Position numbers and translations under genes: made by a program | Shown: in pieces, positions 16,315 through 24,511 of the stretch | Numbering within the stretch: the stretch's first letter is position 1 | How the letters are laid out: each line of letters begins with the position of its first letter | Notes under the pieces: model-generated | The model's input: only the letters and a program-made list of their open reading frames with translations | Database searches by the model: none | Told to the model about the DNA's origin: nothing | Source: Vibrio pelagius | GTDB taxonomy: Bacteria; Pseudomonadota; Gammaproteobacteria; Enterobacterales; Vibrionaceae | Direction: 5' to 3' | Assembly (NCBI RefSeq): GCF_024347575.1 | Contig: NZ_AP025503.1 | Location: forward strand, 1,302,001-1,366,000 | Length of the DNA stretch: 64,000 nt

Positions 16315-17859
16315 ATGTTAGTGAAGTATATTTTCGCCATATTACTGGTGGTCTCCACGCATTCGTGGGGCTCCGCCGGTCATCATATGGGACAGGATAT
16401 CAAGCCCGGCTCTGATCTGTCATTTTCTCTCCTGTATCCAGAGCTGACTCAGCGTATCTATCAAGAGACCTCTTATCCCGTGGTTTGGGCGTCATTAGCA
16501 GCATCTAATGCTTTTGAATTTCAGCTGTCGCTCATCGACAAAGCGCAATTTGCCCCTCTTTTTAGTAAGCAATTTAAGCAAATAGCAGAGCACAAAGCAT
16601 CAGGCGAATGGGACAAAGTGGATATCCTCACCACAGATGCGCTTCTATATTATTTAAGCTATGTAGAGAACGCTCCGCTGGTTGGTAAAGAGTGGTACTT
16701 CTCGGAGAAATTGCAAGATAGGCTACCTGAGCCTGCCCCAGAGACCATCGCACGCTTATTGGACAGTATTAATAACGGCTACCTGCTGGAATTGGTGCTT
16801 TCTTATGCGCCGCCTGTGGGTAATTTCGATCAGCTTAAAGAGTCTTACGCTGTCCTATCTCAAGCGATGAGTGAGACTGTCCCTATGTACGACCAAATCG
16901 GACTCAAAAGGCTTGACGATGAGATTACCCAAAAGCCCATTTTATTGGAGCGAATGGCTTTGGTGGGCGTCGATACCTCGCACGTTGACCCAAATATTGC
17001 GATGTTCGATCTCGAGTTAGAGATTGCAGTCAAATCCTTCCAAAAAATTCACGGAATAAAACCTGATGGGATCATAGGCCCCAATACATTGAAGTGGATC
17101 AATATGCCGTTTGATGATCGTTTACGAGCGATTGCGTTGAATGCGGAGCGTGCACGTTTGTGGCCGAAAGATAGAGACTCACTGATTGTGGTTAACGTGC
17201 CTAGCTTTGATATGAAGTATTGGGAGGGAGGCAAAGAGGTCTTTGAATCTAAGGTTGTTGTGGGCAGAAAATCACGCAAGACCCCGTTGTTAGAGATTAA
17301 TCTCGACTCCGTGATTCTCAATCCGACTTGGAACGTACCGTGGAAGATCATGGTAAAAGATATTTTGCCGAAAGTACGTGCCGACGAGAGCTACCTAACT
17401 AGCAACAATTTTCGAGTTATTGATGGCTGGAGAACGATGGAAACCATAGATCCCGAGCTCATTGATTGGCAGAGCATCAACTTCAACTCCTTCCCATATC
17501 GTATGAGGCAAGAAGCGGGTTCGCGAAACGCATTAGGTTTGTATAAGTTCAATACACCAAATAAGCGGGCGATTTATTTACACGATACGCCGAGTAAGGG
17601 GCTATTCAATGATGATTTCCGTGCTTACAGCTCTGGTTGTATCCGTGTAGAACATGCCGAAGAGCTCGCAGAGTTGTTGTTTGCAACTAAAGTTAGAAAG
17701 GCACCACAACAAGATGGTTTGCTTGGTCCGAACACCAAAGTGAGGCTAAAAAAACGAATCCCGGTGCATATTATTTATCAAACCGTTCTGTTTGAAGAAG
17801 AAGGAATTCAGTATCGCGGTGACGTTTACCAATACGATAAGGAAGGTGGTGAAGGGTGA
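16315..17859 (+). CDS. ldtD: L,D-transpeptidase, YcbB/LdtD type
   Basis: LdtD-type enzymes make 3-3 cross-links in peptidoglycan from the periplasm. The 514-residue protein has a signal peptide, a helical region, a peptidoglycan-binding domain (AVKSFQKIHGIKPDGIIGP, near residue 250) and a YkuD catalytic domain. The catalytic Cys442 lies in SSGCIRVEHAEEL, preceded by the conserved histidine segment IYLHDTPSK. The ATG at 16315 follows AGGAG by 6 bases; an upstream ATG at 16291 has no such site. The next genes are mepK and ycbL, the same order as ycbB-ycbK-ycbL in E. coli. Confidence 0.92.
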   Translation: MLVKYIFAILLVVSTHSWGSAGHHMGQDIKPGSDLSFSLLYPELTQRIYQETSYPVVWASLAASNAFEFQLSLIDKAQFAPLFSKQFKQIAEHKASGEWDKVDILTTDALLYYLSYVENAPLVGKEWYFSEKLQDRLPEPAPETIARLLDSINNGYLLELVLSYAPPVGNFDQLKESYAVLSQAMSETVPMYDQIGLKRLDDEITQKPILLERMALVGVDTSHVDPNIAMFDLELEIAVKSFQKIHGIKPDGIIGPNTLKWINMPFDDRLRAIALNAERARLWPKDRDSLIVVNVPSFDMKYWEGGKEVFESKVVVGRKSRKTPLLEINLDSVILNPTWNVPWKIMVKDILPKVRADESYLTSNNFRVIDGWRTMETIDPELIDWQSINFNSFPYRMRQEAGSRNALGLYKFNTPNKRAIYLHDTPSKGLFNDDFRAYSSGCIRVEHAEELAELLFATKVRKAPQQDGLLGPNTKVRLKKRIPVHIIYQTVLFEEEGIQYRGDVYQYDKEGGEG

Positions 17860-18033
17860 TCTTAACCAAAAGTTTACAAACAAAATTTTATAGATGATTT
17901 TGTAAAGCCTATCAATAACTAAGAGTTTTAAGGCATCGAAAATAGCGTCTTTGAGCAAGTTTTGCGCATTGACGTCGCTATACCCATTATGTATCGTGCG
18001 TTTTTTGTTCGATTTAATGGGATTTTTTGCTGT

Positions 18034-18582
18034 ATGTCTCAAAATGTATTCTCTCGCCGTCAGTTTCTCACTATTGCTGGTGGCTCTGTGGTCGCAGCTT
18101 CGCTCACTCCTTCTCTCGCGTTTGCTTCTTACCCAGACCAACCTAGAGTCATTAGCATGAATAACCTTCATACCGGTGAACGATTGGAAAGTTGCTACTT
18201 CGATGGTAAGAATTACGTGGGTGATGAAATGGCGCGCTTGAGTAAGTTGTGTCGCGATTTCCGTCGTAATGAAATTCATCCAATGGACAAAAAGCTGTTT
18301 GATCAAATCACCCAAATTCAAAATATTCTTGGTATTCAAAAAGAAGTACAGATCATATCGGGTTACCGTTCTCCAGCGACCAATGAAGCGCTTCGCTCAA
18401 ACTCAAGTGGTGTGGCGAAAAAGAGCTACCACATGTTGGGTAAAGCGATCGATTTTCGTATCGATGGTGTAAACCTGAAAGAGCTACGTGATGCCGCGAA
18501 AAGTTTGCAAGCGGGAGGTGTAGGTTATTATGCGCGTAGTAATTTCATTCACATTGATACTGGCCCTGTGCGTAGCTGGTAA
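18034..18582 (+). CDS. mepK: Peptidoglycan endopeptidase MepK/YcbK-like (DUF882, M15-like)
   Basis: The 182-residue protein starts with a twin-arginine signal (SRRQFLTIAGG). The catalytic domain shows the M15-like zinc site: SYHMLGKAIDF provides His and Asp, and FIHIDTG provides the second His. In E. coli this enzyme cleaves 3-3 cross-links and monomer peptides. Its position right after an LdtD-type transpeptidase fits a make-and-break pair. The frame extends 24 codons upstream, but the Tat signal makes the ATG at 18034 the likely start. Confidence 0.9.
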   Translation: MSQNVFSRRQFLTIAGGSVVAASLTPSLAFASYPDQPRVISMNNLHTGERLESCYFDGKNYVGDEMARLSKLCRDFRRNEIHPMDKKLFDQITQIQNILGIQKEVQIISGYRSPATNEALRSNSSGVAKKSYHMLGKAIDFRIDGVNLKELRDAAKSLQAGGVGYYARSNFIHIDTGPVRSW

Positions 18583-18720
18583 CCAACTCCTCGGTTACTG
18601 GATTCGGTTGTACCAAGCTCAAAACTTGTCAAAATAGACATCCAATGTCATAGTTTGCGCCAGATTATGTAATGGAACGCTAAATTAGCCATTATTAAGT
18701 TTGCTTTCTAAGGTTTGTAT

Positions 18721-19374
18721 ATGTCTCTCAAGTATCAAGTTGTACCGGTTACCTCTTTCTCTCAAAACTGTTCGATTGTGTGGTGTGATGAAACCATGGA
18801 AGGCATTGTTGTTGATCCAGGCGGTGACGTTTCACAGTTAGCAGCAATCATCGAAGAGTTGGGTGTAAAGGTGGTGAATTTGGTGCTTACTCATGGTCAC
18901 TTAGATCACGTAGGCGGCACGGTTCCACTGGCAGAAATCTTAAATGTTGAGATTGTTGGACCGCATAAGGCAGATAACTTCTGGCTTCAAGGTCTAGAGA
19001 ACCAAAGTCAAATGTTTGGTTTCCCTCTGTGTAAGGCATTTGAACCTAATGCATGGCTAGATGAAGGGGATAAGGTGACATTTGGTAATCAAGTGATCGA
19101 TGTTATCCACACTCCAGGTCATACCCCAGGTCACGTTGTCCTATTCAGTGAAGAAGCGCGCATGGCGTTTGTTGGTGACGTACTGTTCAACGGTGCGATT
19201 GGTCGTACAGACTTCCCTCAAGGTGATTTCAATACGCTAATCTCGTCGATTAAAACTAAACTCTGGCCACTGGGTAACGATGTGACGTTTGTTCCGGGTC
19301 ATGGCCCTGAATCGACATTCGGTCGTGAGCGTGCATCTAACCCATTCGTTGCTGACGAAATGCCTCTTTACTAA
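18721..19374 (+). CDS. ycbL: Metallo-beta-lactamase fold hydrolase YcbL (glyoxalase II-like)
   Basis: The 217-residue cytoplasmic protein has the dinuclear metal motif THGHLDH (HxHxDH), the later ligands in HTPGHTPGH and FVGDVLF, and the final histidine in PGHGPES. It is the compact type I glyoxalase II-like form named YcbL, which can hydrolyse S-lactoylglutathione. The start follows TAAGG by 7 bases. It ends the ycbB-K-L order and a convergent terminator follows. Confidence 0.9.
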   Translation: MSLKYQVVPVTSFSQNCSIVWCDETMEGIVVDPGGDVSQLAAIIEELGVKVVNLVLTHGHLDHVGGTVPLAEILNVEIVGPHKADNFWLQGLENQSQMFGFPLCKAFEPNAWLDEGDKVTFGNQVIDVIHTPGHTPGHVVLFSEEARMAFVGDVLFNGAIGRTDFPQGDFNTLISSIKTKLWPLGNDVTFVPGHGPESTFGRERASNPFVADEMPLY

Positions 19375-19400
19375 ACGAGCGGTATAACTGACTTCTAAAT

Positions 19401-19424
19401 AAACAGCTCGCTCAAGAGCTGTTT
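19401..19424. terminator. Bidirectional terminator between ycbL and DUF2982 gene
   Basis: AAACAGCTC pairs perfectly with GAGCTGTTT around a 6-nt loop, with T- or A-rich flanks on both sides. It serves two convergent genes. Confidence 0.8.
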
Positions 19425-19431
19425 ATTGCTT

Positions 19432-20190
19432 TTATTGCTCACGTTCTGCCGCTGCAAGGTAACGTCTAGCAATCCCCACAAACTCTTCTCCACTCATTTT
19501 CAAGTCATTGGTTGATATAAAGATATCGTAGCCATGATACTCTCGTTGATAACGCATCCGGTTGGCCAGCATTGCTTGTAAACCTGAATATTGCCAACGC
19601 TTGTCTCTCTCTTTTGTTAGAGTCTGTACCTTTGAAGCATTGAGCGCGTCTTGGTCGATAAAAACATTATGGTCATCTTCGCTGAAGTGGATCTTTCTGT
19701 TGAATTGCGATGAGTCCAAAACAATGTCTTCAAACTTAGATTCATGCCCCGCTTGCTTAGCACCAAGGTAGAGCAGTGCTCGTTGGTTCAGTAGCAGTTC
19801 AGTTGTGATCTTAGGGCAGATGGAATCAAGGTAAGGGGCGTAGTCTCGAATTTTGATGCCAATCCAAGGAAGAGGTTGATGCCATCCATCTTGTTGATAG
19901 GTGCATAGGCCAATCTTTTCTATATTTGACCATTTCAGCACCCAACCACCTTTGTAAAAGTGTTGTTGGAAATGAGTTGGTGTTAACGTAAACAGCACTC
20001 TGCTACGCAGCATTAAATAATAGCCTGCGACAAGTAAAACGATGACTAAAAAGGCGCCAACAAAAAGCAAGCGTGGAGCGTCATAATAGAGAGCAACTAA
20101 TAAGCAAACGAAGCCCAAGATGACAGCAACATAACGATAGGCACTTTTGAATTTAGGCAGTGAAAAATTTGCAATATGACGTGTTTCCAT
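19432..20190 (-). CDS. DUF2982-type membrane protein, function unknown
   Basis: The 252-residue protein has two adjacent membrane helices near the N-terminus (about 20-39 and 43-63), then a PH-domain-like stretch (LTPTHFQQHFYKGGWVLKW) and a hydrophilic C-terminal domain. I place it in DUF2982, a gammaproteobacterial family without known role. The ATG at 20190 is preferred; GTG and TTG codons just upstream are possible. The C-terminal domain would face the cytoplasm if the N-terminus does. Confidence 0.7.
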   Translation of the reverse strand: METRHIANFSLPKFKSAYRYVAVILGFVCLLVALYYDAPRLLFVGAFLVIVLLVAGYYLMLRSRVLFTLTPTHFQQHFYKGGWVLKWSNIEKIGLCTYQQDGWHQPLPWIGIKIRDYAPYLDSICPKITTELLLNQRALLYLGAKQAGHESKFEDIVLDSSQFNRKIHFSEDDHNVFIDQDALNASKVQTLTKERDKRWQYSGLQAMLANRMRYQREYHGYDIFISTNDLKMSGEEFVGIARRYLAAAEREQ

Positions 20191-20411
20191 AGGGTTCACC
20201 AAGTTTCATATTTTGGGTCTGGATGGATAACCAGTAGATATGACCTCGAATTAATAATGCCCTGTCTAAATAATAGACGTTGATAGACAATATCGTTATT
20301 TTTCGTCGACTTTCGACGCTCCACTCTACAAATAGCTCCCGTTTTTTGGTATAAATCGCGCTTCAAATTTTCACCACTGCGAGTTAGAGCAGTGAACTGG
20401 AGAAATATTCA

Positions 20412-20804
20412 ATGAGACTTGCTCATAAGCGTAAGGTGCAGGCGAAGCTGCAAAAGCGCATTAAAGCGGCTGTAGCAAAAGTAGAAGCAACGCCAAAAAC
20501 AGCAAAGCCTGTCGCAGAGAAAGTTGTAGCAGAAAAAACTGTAGCAGCAAAACCAGCGGTAGAGAAAACAGTAGCAGCACCAAAAGCGGCGTCTGTATCA
20601 CTGACTCCTAAACAGCAACAAGTTCTAGACATCGTTGCTAGCAATGCCGACGGCATCAACCCTAAAGGTATCGGCCTAGCGGCTGGTCAAGAAGATGCGA
20701 AAGCTGGTTCATGGGCAACAGGCGCATTGAAAAAACTTCTTGAAGAAAACCTAGTAGCGAAAGAACAGCTTGCAGGTAACAAGGTTGTCTACAAAGCAAT
20801 CTAA
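20412..20804 (+). CDS. Ala/Lys-rich tail fused to a winged-helix-like domain
   Basis: The 130-residue protein is very basic at the N-terminus. Residues 1-62 are low-complexity Ala, Lys, Val and Pro with repeats of the type VAEKTVAAKPAVEKTVA, like histone H1 tails. Residues 63-130 (LTPKQQQVLDIVASNADGI, then GALKKLLEENLV) read as a small winged helix. It may bind DNA or RNA in bulk rather than act as a specific regulator. A clean promoter-like TATAAA lies about 60 bases upstream and a terminator follows, so it is a single-gene unit. Confidence 0.75.
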   Translation: MRLAHKRKVQAKLQKRIKAAVAKVEATPKTAKPVAEKVVAEKTVAAKPAVEKTVAAPKAASVSLTPKQQQVLDIVASNADGINPKGIGLAAGQEDAKAGSWATGALKKLLEENLVAKEQLAGNKVVYKAI

Positions 20805-20836
20805 TTCCTTTGGAATTAATTCGCTTTCTAAGTTTT

Positions 20837-20863
20837 AAGCCTCGATTTTATCGAGGCTTTTTT
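20837..20863 (+). terminator. Terminator of the Ala/Lys-rich gene
   Basis: AAGCCTCGA pairs with TCGAGGCTT around a 5-nt loop and a T tract follows. Confidence 0.9.
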
Positions 20864-21257
20864 GATCTGGTGCCGATCAGACTATCTTCTGCCTCTGAAC
20901 ATAGCAAACCTACAAGGGCTTTCTCAGTTTTGAATAAGAGCTTGGGCTCATATGTGCATTGCACTCTATACGATGTCTGTCACGTTCTCGTAAAATGTTA
21001 TTAACTTTAGCCCTAGATTACTACGTACGAAGTTTTCTTGGCGATCTCTTGCTCATCTCTTCTCTGTCGCTCTAACTGGCGTCGTCTTGGTAGAAGTCCT
21101 ACGTACTACTACGTAGTTCTTTGGTCTAATACTGAATTTATTCGCGGAATAACCTGCGTGCTCATTCCCATTTCTTATCAACGGATGTCGATGCATTCTT
21201 TTGTTGAATCATAAAGTGCTCATAGAAAGAGTATTGAACCCAACAAAGGACGTGAAC
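20864..21257 (+). other. Leader region of the TRAP operon
   Basis: No gene is supported in these 394 bases. Three copies of CTACGTA occur (21021, 21099, 21109), the last two one helical turn apart. They are candidate binding sites for the response regulator encoded downstream. Confidence 0.5.
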
Positions 21258-22352
21258 ATGAGTCTTATTTCTAACTCCCTCACTCGAGTGTTTAAAAACG
21301 TGGCGGTTACCGCAACAGCTTGTTTAGCAATGGTTGCGACTGGCGCAACAGCTGCTGAGAAGGTCTATCGTTTGAAACTGGCGGAAACTTGGGGACCAAA
21401 CTTCCCAATTTTCGGTGACACCACTAAGAATATGGCCAAGATGGCTGAAGAGATGTCGAACGGTCGTCTACAAATTCGTATCGACTCTGCGAATAAACAC
21501 AAAGCGCCATTAGGTGTATTCGATATGGTGAAATCTGGTCAGTACGATATGGGTCACTCCGCATCGTATTACTGGAAGGGTAAGGTGCCAAACACACTTT
21601 ACTTTACTTCTATGCCTTTCGGTATGCTACCAACAGAGCAGTATGCTTGGTTCTACTACGGTGGCGGTATGGAACTGATGGAGAAAGTTTACTCTCCACA
21701 TAACCTACTTTCATTCCCAGGTGGTAACACAGATACTCAGATGGGTGGTTGGTTCCAGAAAGAGATCAACTCAGTAGAAGATCTACAAGGTCTTAAAATG
21801 CGTATCCCAGGCTTCGCTGGTGAAATCTTAGCTGAGCTAGGCGCTAAGCCTACAAACATCGCACCGGGTGAGCTGTACACGTCTCTAGAGCGTCGTACGA
21901 TTGATGCACTGGAGTGGGTAGGTCCATCTCTAGATTTACGTATGGGTTTCCACAAAATCGCACCTTACTACTACACAGGTTGGCATGAGCCAGGTACAGA
22001 GCTTCAGTTCCTAATCAACAAACGTACTTGGAACAAGCTACCAGATGACTTGAAAGCGATTCTGCAAGTAGCGATGAAGACGGCGGCTTACGATATGTAC
22101 ACACAATCTAAGCACGAAAGTGGTAAGAACTGGGCTTCAATCCAGTCTGAGTACCCAAATGTACAGGTAAAGGACTTCCCAGTTGAAGTAATGAGTGCAC
22201 TTCGTGAAGCGAATGACCGCCTATTGAAAGAGCATGCTGACAAAGACGCAACAGCTAAAGAGATCCAAGCTTCGCAAGCAGCTTACATCGAGCAAGTTCG
22301 TCCATGGTCAAACATCTCACACCGTGCTTACCTAAACAGCCAAGCGCAATAA
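21258..22352 (+). CDS. dctP: TRAP transporter substrate-binding protein, DctP family
   Basis: The 364-residue protein has a signal peptide (cleavage near ATGATAA, residue 33) and a DctP solute-binding domain. The family signature region MRIPGFAGEILAELGAKPTNIAPGE is present in part, with the conserved arginine that usually binds the substrate carboxylate. It delivers an organic acid, or perhaps a similar anion, to the DctQM permease. AAAGGA lies 7 bases before the ATG at 21258. The ligand cannot be read from sequence. Confidence 0.92.
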   Translation: MSLISNSLTRVFKNVAVTATACLAMVATGATAAEKVYRLKLAETWGPNFPIFGDTTKNMAKMAEEMSNGRLQIRIDSANKHKAPLGVFDMVKSGQYDMGHSASYYWKGKVPNTLYFTSMPFGMLPTEQYAWFYYGGGMELMEKVYSPHNLLSFPGGNTDTQMGGWFQKEINSVEDLQGLKMRIPGFAGEILAELGAKPTNIAPGELYTSLERRTIDALEWVGPSLDLRMGFHKIAPYYYTGWHEPGTELQFLINKRTWNKLPDDLKAILQVAMKTAAYDMYTQSKHESGKNWASIQSEYPNVQVKDFPVEVMSALREANDRLLKEHADKDATAKEIQASQAAYIEQVRPWSNISHRAYLNSQAQ

Positions 22353-22385
22353 TTGGTTTGCGTAGTAAGACGTAATCCAAAAAAT

Positions 22386-22508
22386 CGGTAGCTTGGGCAA
22401 GTCTTGAGCTACCGAGAAGCCCAAGAAAACCTCTTTGTAGTTTCACCTTAAATAATAACGAAACGCTAAGAGCCCCTAATACAGCTCCGCTGTTGCATTG
22501 AGCGGAGC
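22386..22508 (+). other. Two hairpins between dctP and dctQ
   Basis: CGGTAGCT pairs with AGCTACCG (22386-22414), and GCTCCGCT pairs with AGCGGAGC (22484-22508). No T tract follows either. Such structures behind a binding-protein gene often protect its mRNA so that it is made in excess of the permease. Confidence 0.6.
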
Positions 22509-22533
22509 CATTTCAAATTCCATGGAGTAGGGA

Positions 22534-23067
22534 ATGAGAAGTCTAATTTATATCGAACGAGCCTTTAATCGTTTTGGTGATTTCCTTGGCTGGTTATCCA
22601 GCATCCTGTTCATCATGTTGCTAGCCAATGTGGTGTATGACGTTGTGATGCGTTATGTATTTAACGACGTGTCGATTGCGTTTCAAGAGATGGAATGGCA
22701 CCTATTCTCGGCTGTATTCCTACTTGGTGTTCCTTATGCTATCAAAGCGGGCGGCCACGTACGTGTTGACCTGTTCTACGAGCGCCTTTCTAATCGCGCT
22801 CAAGCCATCATCGATCTACTAGGAACAATATTCTTCCTGTTCCCGTTCTGCCTGTTGGTAGCTTGGTACGGTATTGATTTTGCCAAAGAGAGTTACTCAC
22901 TAGGTGAAACATCGGGAGATCCGGGCGGCTTGCCTTATCGCTGGATTATTAAAGCGATGATCCCATTGTCATTCCTATTTATGGCAATCAGTGGTGTTGG
23001 CCTGATGCTGCACTCGCTGAACAAAATATTTAACCCACACCTGATTCAGTCACACGAGCAAAAGTAA
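22534..23067 (+). CDS. dctQ: TRAP transporter small permease, DctQ family
   Basis: The 177-residue protein has four membrane helices (about 18-36, 51-69, 90-110 and 137-157), as usual for DctQ. The segment AIKAGGHVRVDLFYERL is typical of the family. It joins DctM to form the sodium-driven permease. GGAGTAGGG precedes the start. dctM follows after 10 bases. Confidence 0.92.
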   Translation: MRSLIYIERAFNRFGDFLGWLSSILFIMLLANVVYDVVMRYVFNDVSIAFQEMEWHLFSAVFLLGVPYAIKAGGHVRVDLFYERLSNRAQAIIDLLGTIFFLFPFCLLVAWYGIDFAKESYSLGETSGDPGGLPYRWIIKAMIPLSFLFMAISGVGLMLHSLNKIFNPHLIQSHEQK

Positions 23068-23077
23068 GGAGACAAAA

Positions 23078-24361
23078 ATGATCGGTATTGTAATGTTTTT
23101 TGTAGCCTTGTTTGCGTTGCTACTTGGCTTCCCGGTTGCGTTCACCTTTGGTGGTATCGCGTTGATTTTTGGTGTGTGGGCCGAAGGCATGGATATGTTT
23201 GCCTTCATGCCTTATCGAATCCAATCCATCATGGAAAATACGGTATTGATGGCGGTGCCACTGTTCGTGTTCATGGGTTTGGTATTACAGAAAACTCGTC
23301 TTGCTGAGCAGTTACTTGAATCCATGGGTAAACTGTTTGGTGGTGTACGAGGCGGTATCGCTATCTCGACGGTTTTAGTTGGTGCGTTGCTAGCAGCCTC
23401 GACAGGTGTAGTAGGGGCTTCAGTGGTAGCTATGGGCCTTATTTCGCTCCCTGTTATGCTTAAGTACAACTACGATAAAGGATTAGCGTGTGGCACCATC
23501 TGTGCTTCAGGTACTCTGGGGCAGATCATTCCACCTTCTATCGTACTTATTCTATTAGGTGATGTGCTTGGTGTACCGGTTGGTGACCTTTTCCAAGCGG
23601 CAGTATGGCCTGGTTTGGTATTGGTTGGCGCTTATGTGCTGTATATCCTCATCTACGCAAAAATGAACCCTGAAGCGGCGCAAGCTATTCCAAGTGACGA
23701 TAACATCAGTCGTAAGCAAGAAGTTATCACCGCGCTAAAAGCTGTAATTCCGCCACTAGCTCTCATTGTTGTGGTACTAGGTTCAATCTTTGCGGGTGTT
23801 GCGACGCCAACGGAATCAGCCGCGCTTGGTGGTGCTGGTGCTATCGTATTAGCGCTACTTTACCGTCAGTTTAGTTGGACAATGGTATACGAAGCATCAA
23901 AAGAGACAGTGAAAGTAACAGCAATGGTATTTGCCATTCTGTTGGGTGCAACCGCTTTTTCTATGGCGTTTACTTACACCGGTGGTGATTATCTAGTTGA
24001 AGAGTGGATGCTACAAATTCCGGGTGAGAAATGGGGCTTCCTTATCATCACGATGTTGGTTATTTTGATTCTTGGTTTCTTCATCGACTTTGTTGAAATC
24101 TGTTTCATCATCGTTCCAATCATTGCACCGGTTGCAGAGATCTTGGGCATCAACATGACGTGGTTTGCAATCTTGATCGCAATGAACCTACAAACCTCTT
24201 TCTTAACACCACCATTCGGATTTAGTTTGTTCTACCTGAAAGGGGTAGCGCCAAAAGGTGTGACGACTCGTGATATTTACCGTGGTGTAATGCCGTTTAT
24301 CGGGATTCAGATACTGGTGCTTGCATCGCTACTGGTATTCCCTGAATTCTACGGAATGTGA
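23078..24361 (+). CDS. dctM: TRAP transporter large permease, DctM family
   Basis: The 427-residue protein is a polytopic permease with about 12 helices. Family segments include GTICASGTLGQIIPPSI and VATPTESAALG. It carries the ion-coupled transport step. AAGGAG precedes the start. The next gene, a sensor kinase, follows after 150 bases with its own ribosome site, so sensing and transport are linked. Confidence 0.93.
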   Translation: MIGIVMFFVALFALLLGFPVAFTFGGIALIFGVWAEGMDMFAFMPYRIQSIMENTVLMAVPLFVFMGLVLQKTRLAEQLLESMGKLFGGVRGGIAISTVLVGALLAASTGVVGASVVAMGLISLPVMLKYNYDKGLACGTICASGTLGQIIPPSIVLILLGDVLGVPVGDLFQAAVWPGLVLVGAYVLYILIYAKMNPEAAQAIPSDDNISRKQEVITALKAVIPPLALIVVVLGSIFAGVATPTESAALGGAGAIVLALLYRQFSWTMVYEASKETVKVTAMVFAILLGATAFSMAFTYTGGDYLVEEWMLQIPGEKWGFLIITMLVILILGFFIDFVEICFIIVPIIAPVAEILGINMTWFAILIAMNLQTSFLTPPFGFSLFYLKGVAPKGVTTRDIYRGVMPFIGIQILVLASLLVFPEFYGM

Positions 24362-24511
24362 TCGCCTGATTACATAAAATTAACAAGTCTTGATAAAGTA
24401 AAGCTGCTCTTAGGGGCAGCTTTGTGTTTTTCCAAGGCAAAGAAACGGGCTGTTTTTATCAAAGAGCGAAGTAATGAAAGCATATAGAGCTGACGTATCC
24501 AAGGAGTGGAA

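Noticed and set aside
20810..21004. Open frame of 64 codons behind the Ala/Lys-rich gene
   Set aside because: It reads through a terminator hairpin and has no ribosome site.
21038..21052. Sigma-54 promoter-like TTGG...TTGC before the TRAP operon
   Set aside because: The GG and GC elements are separated by 9 bases rather than 10, a change that abolishes sigma-54 promoters, and the local regulator is NarL-type.
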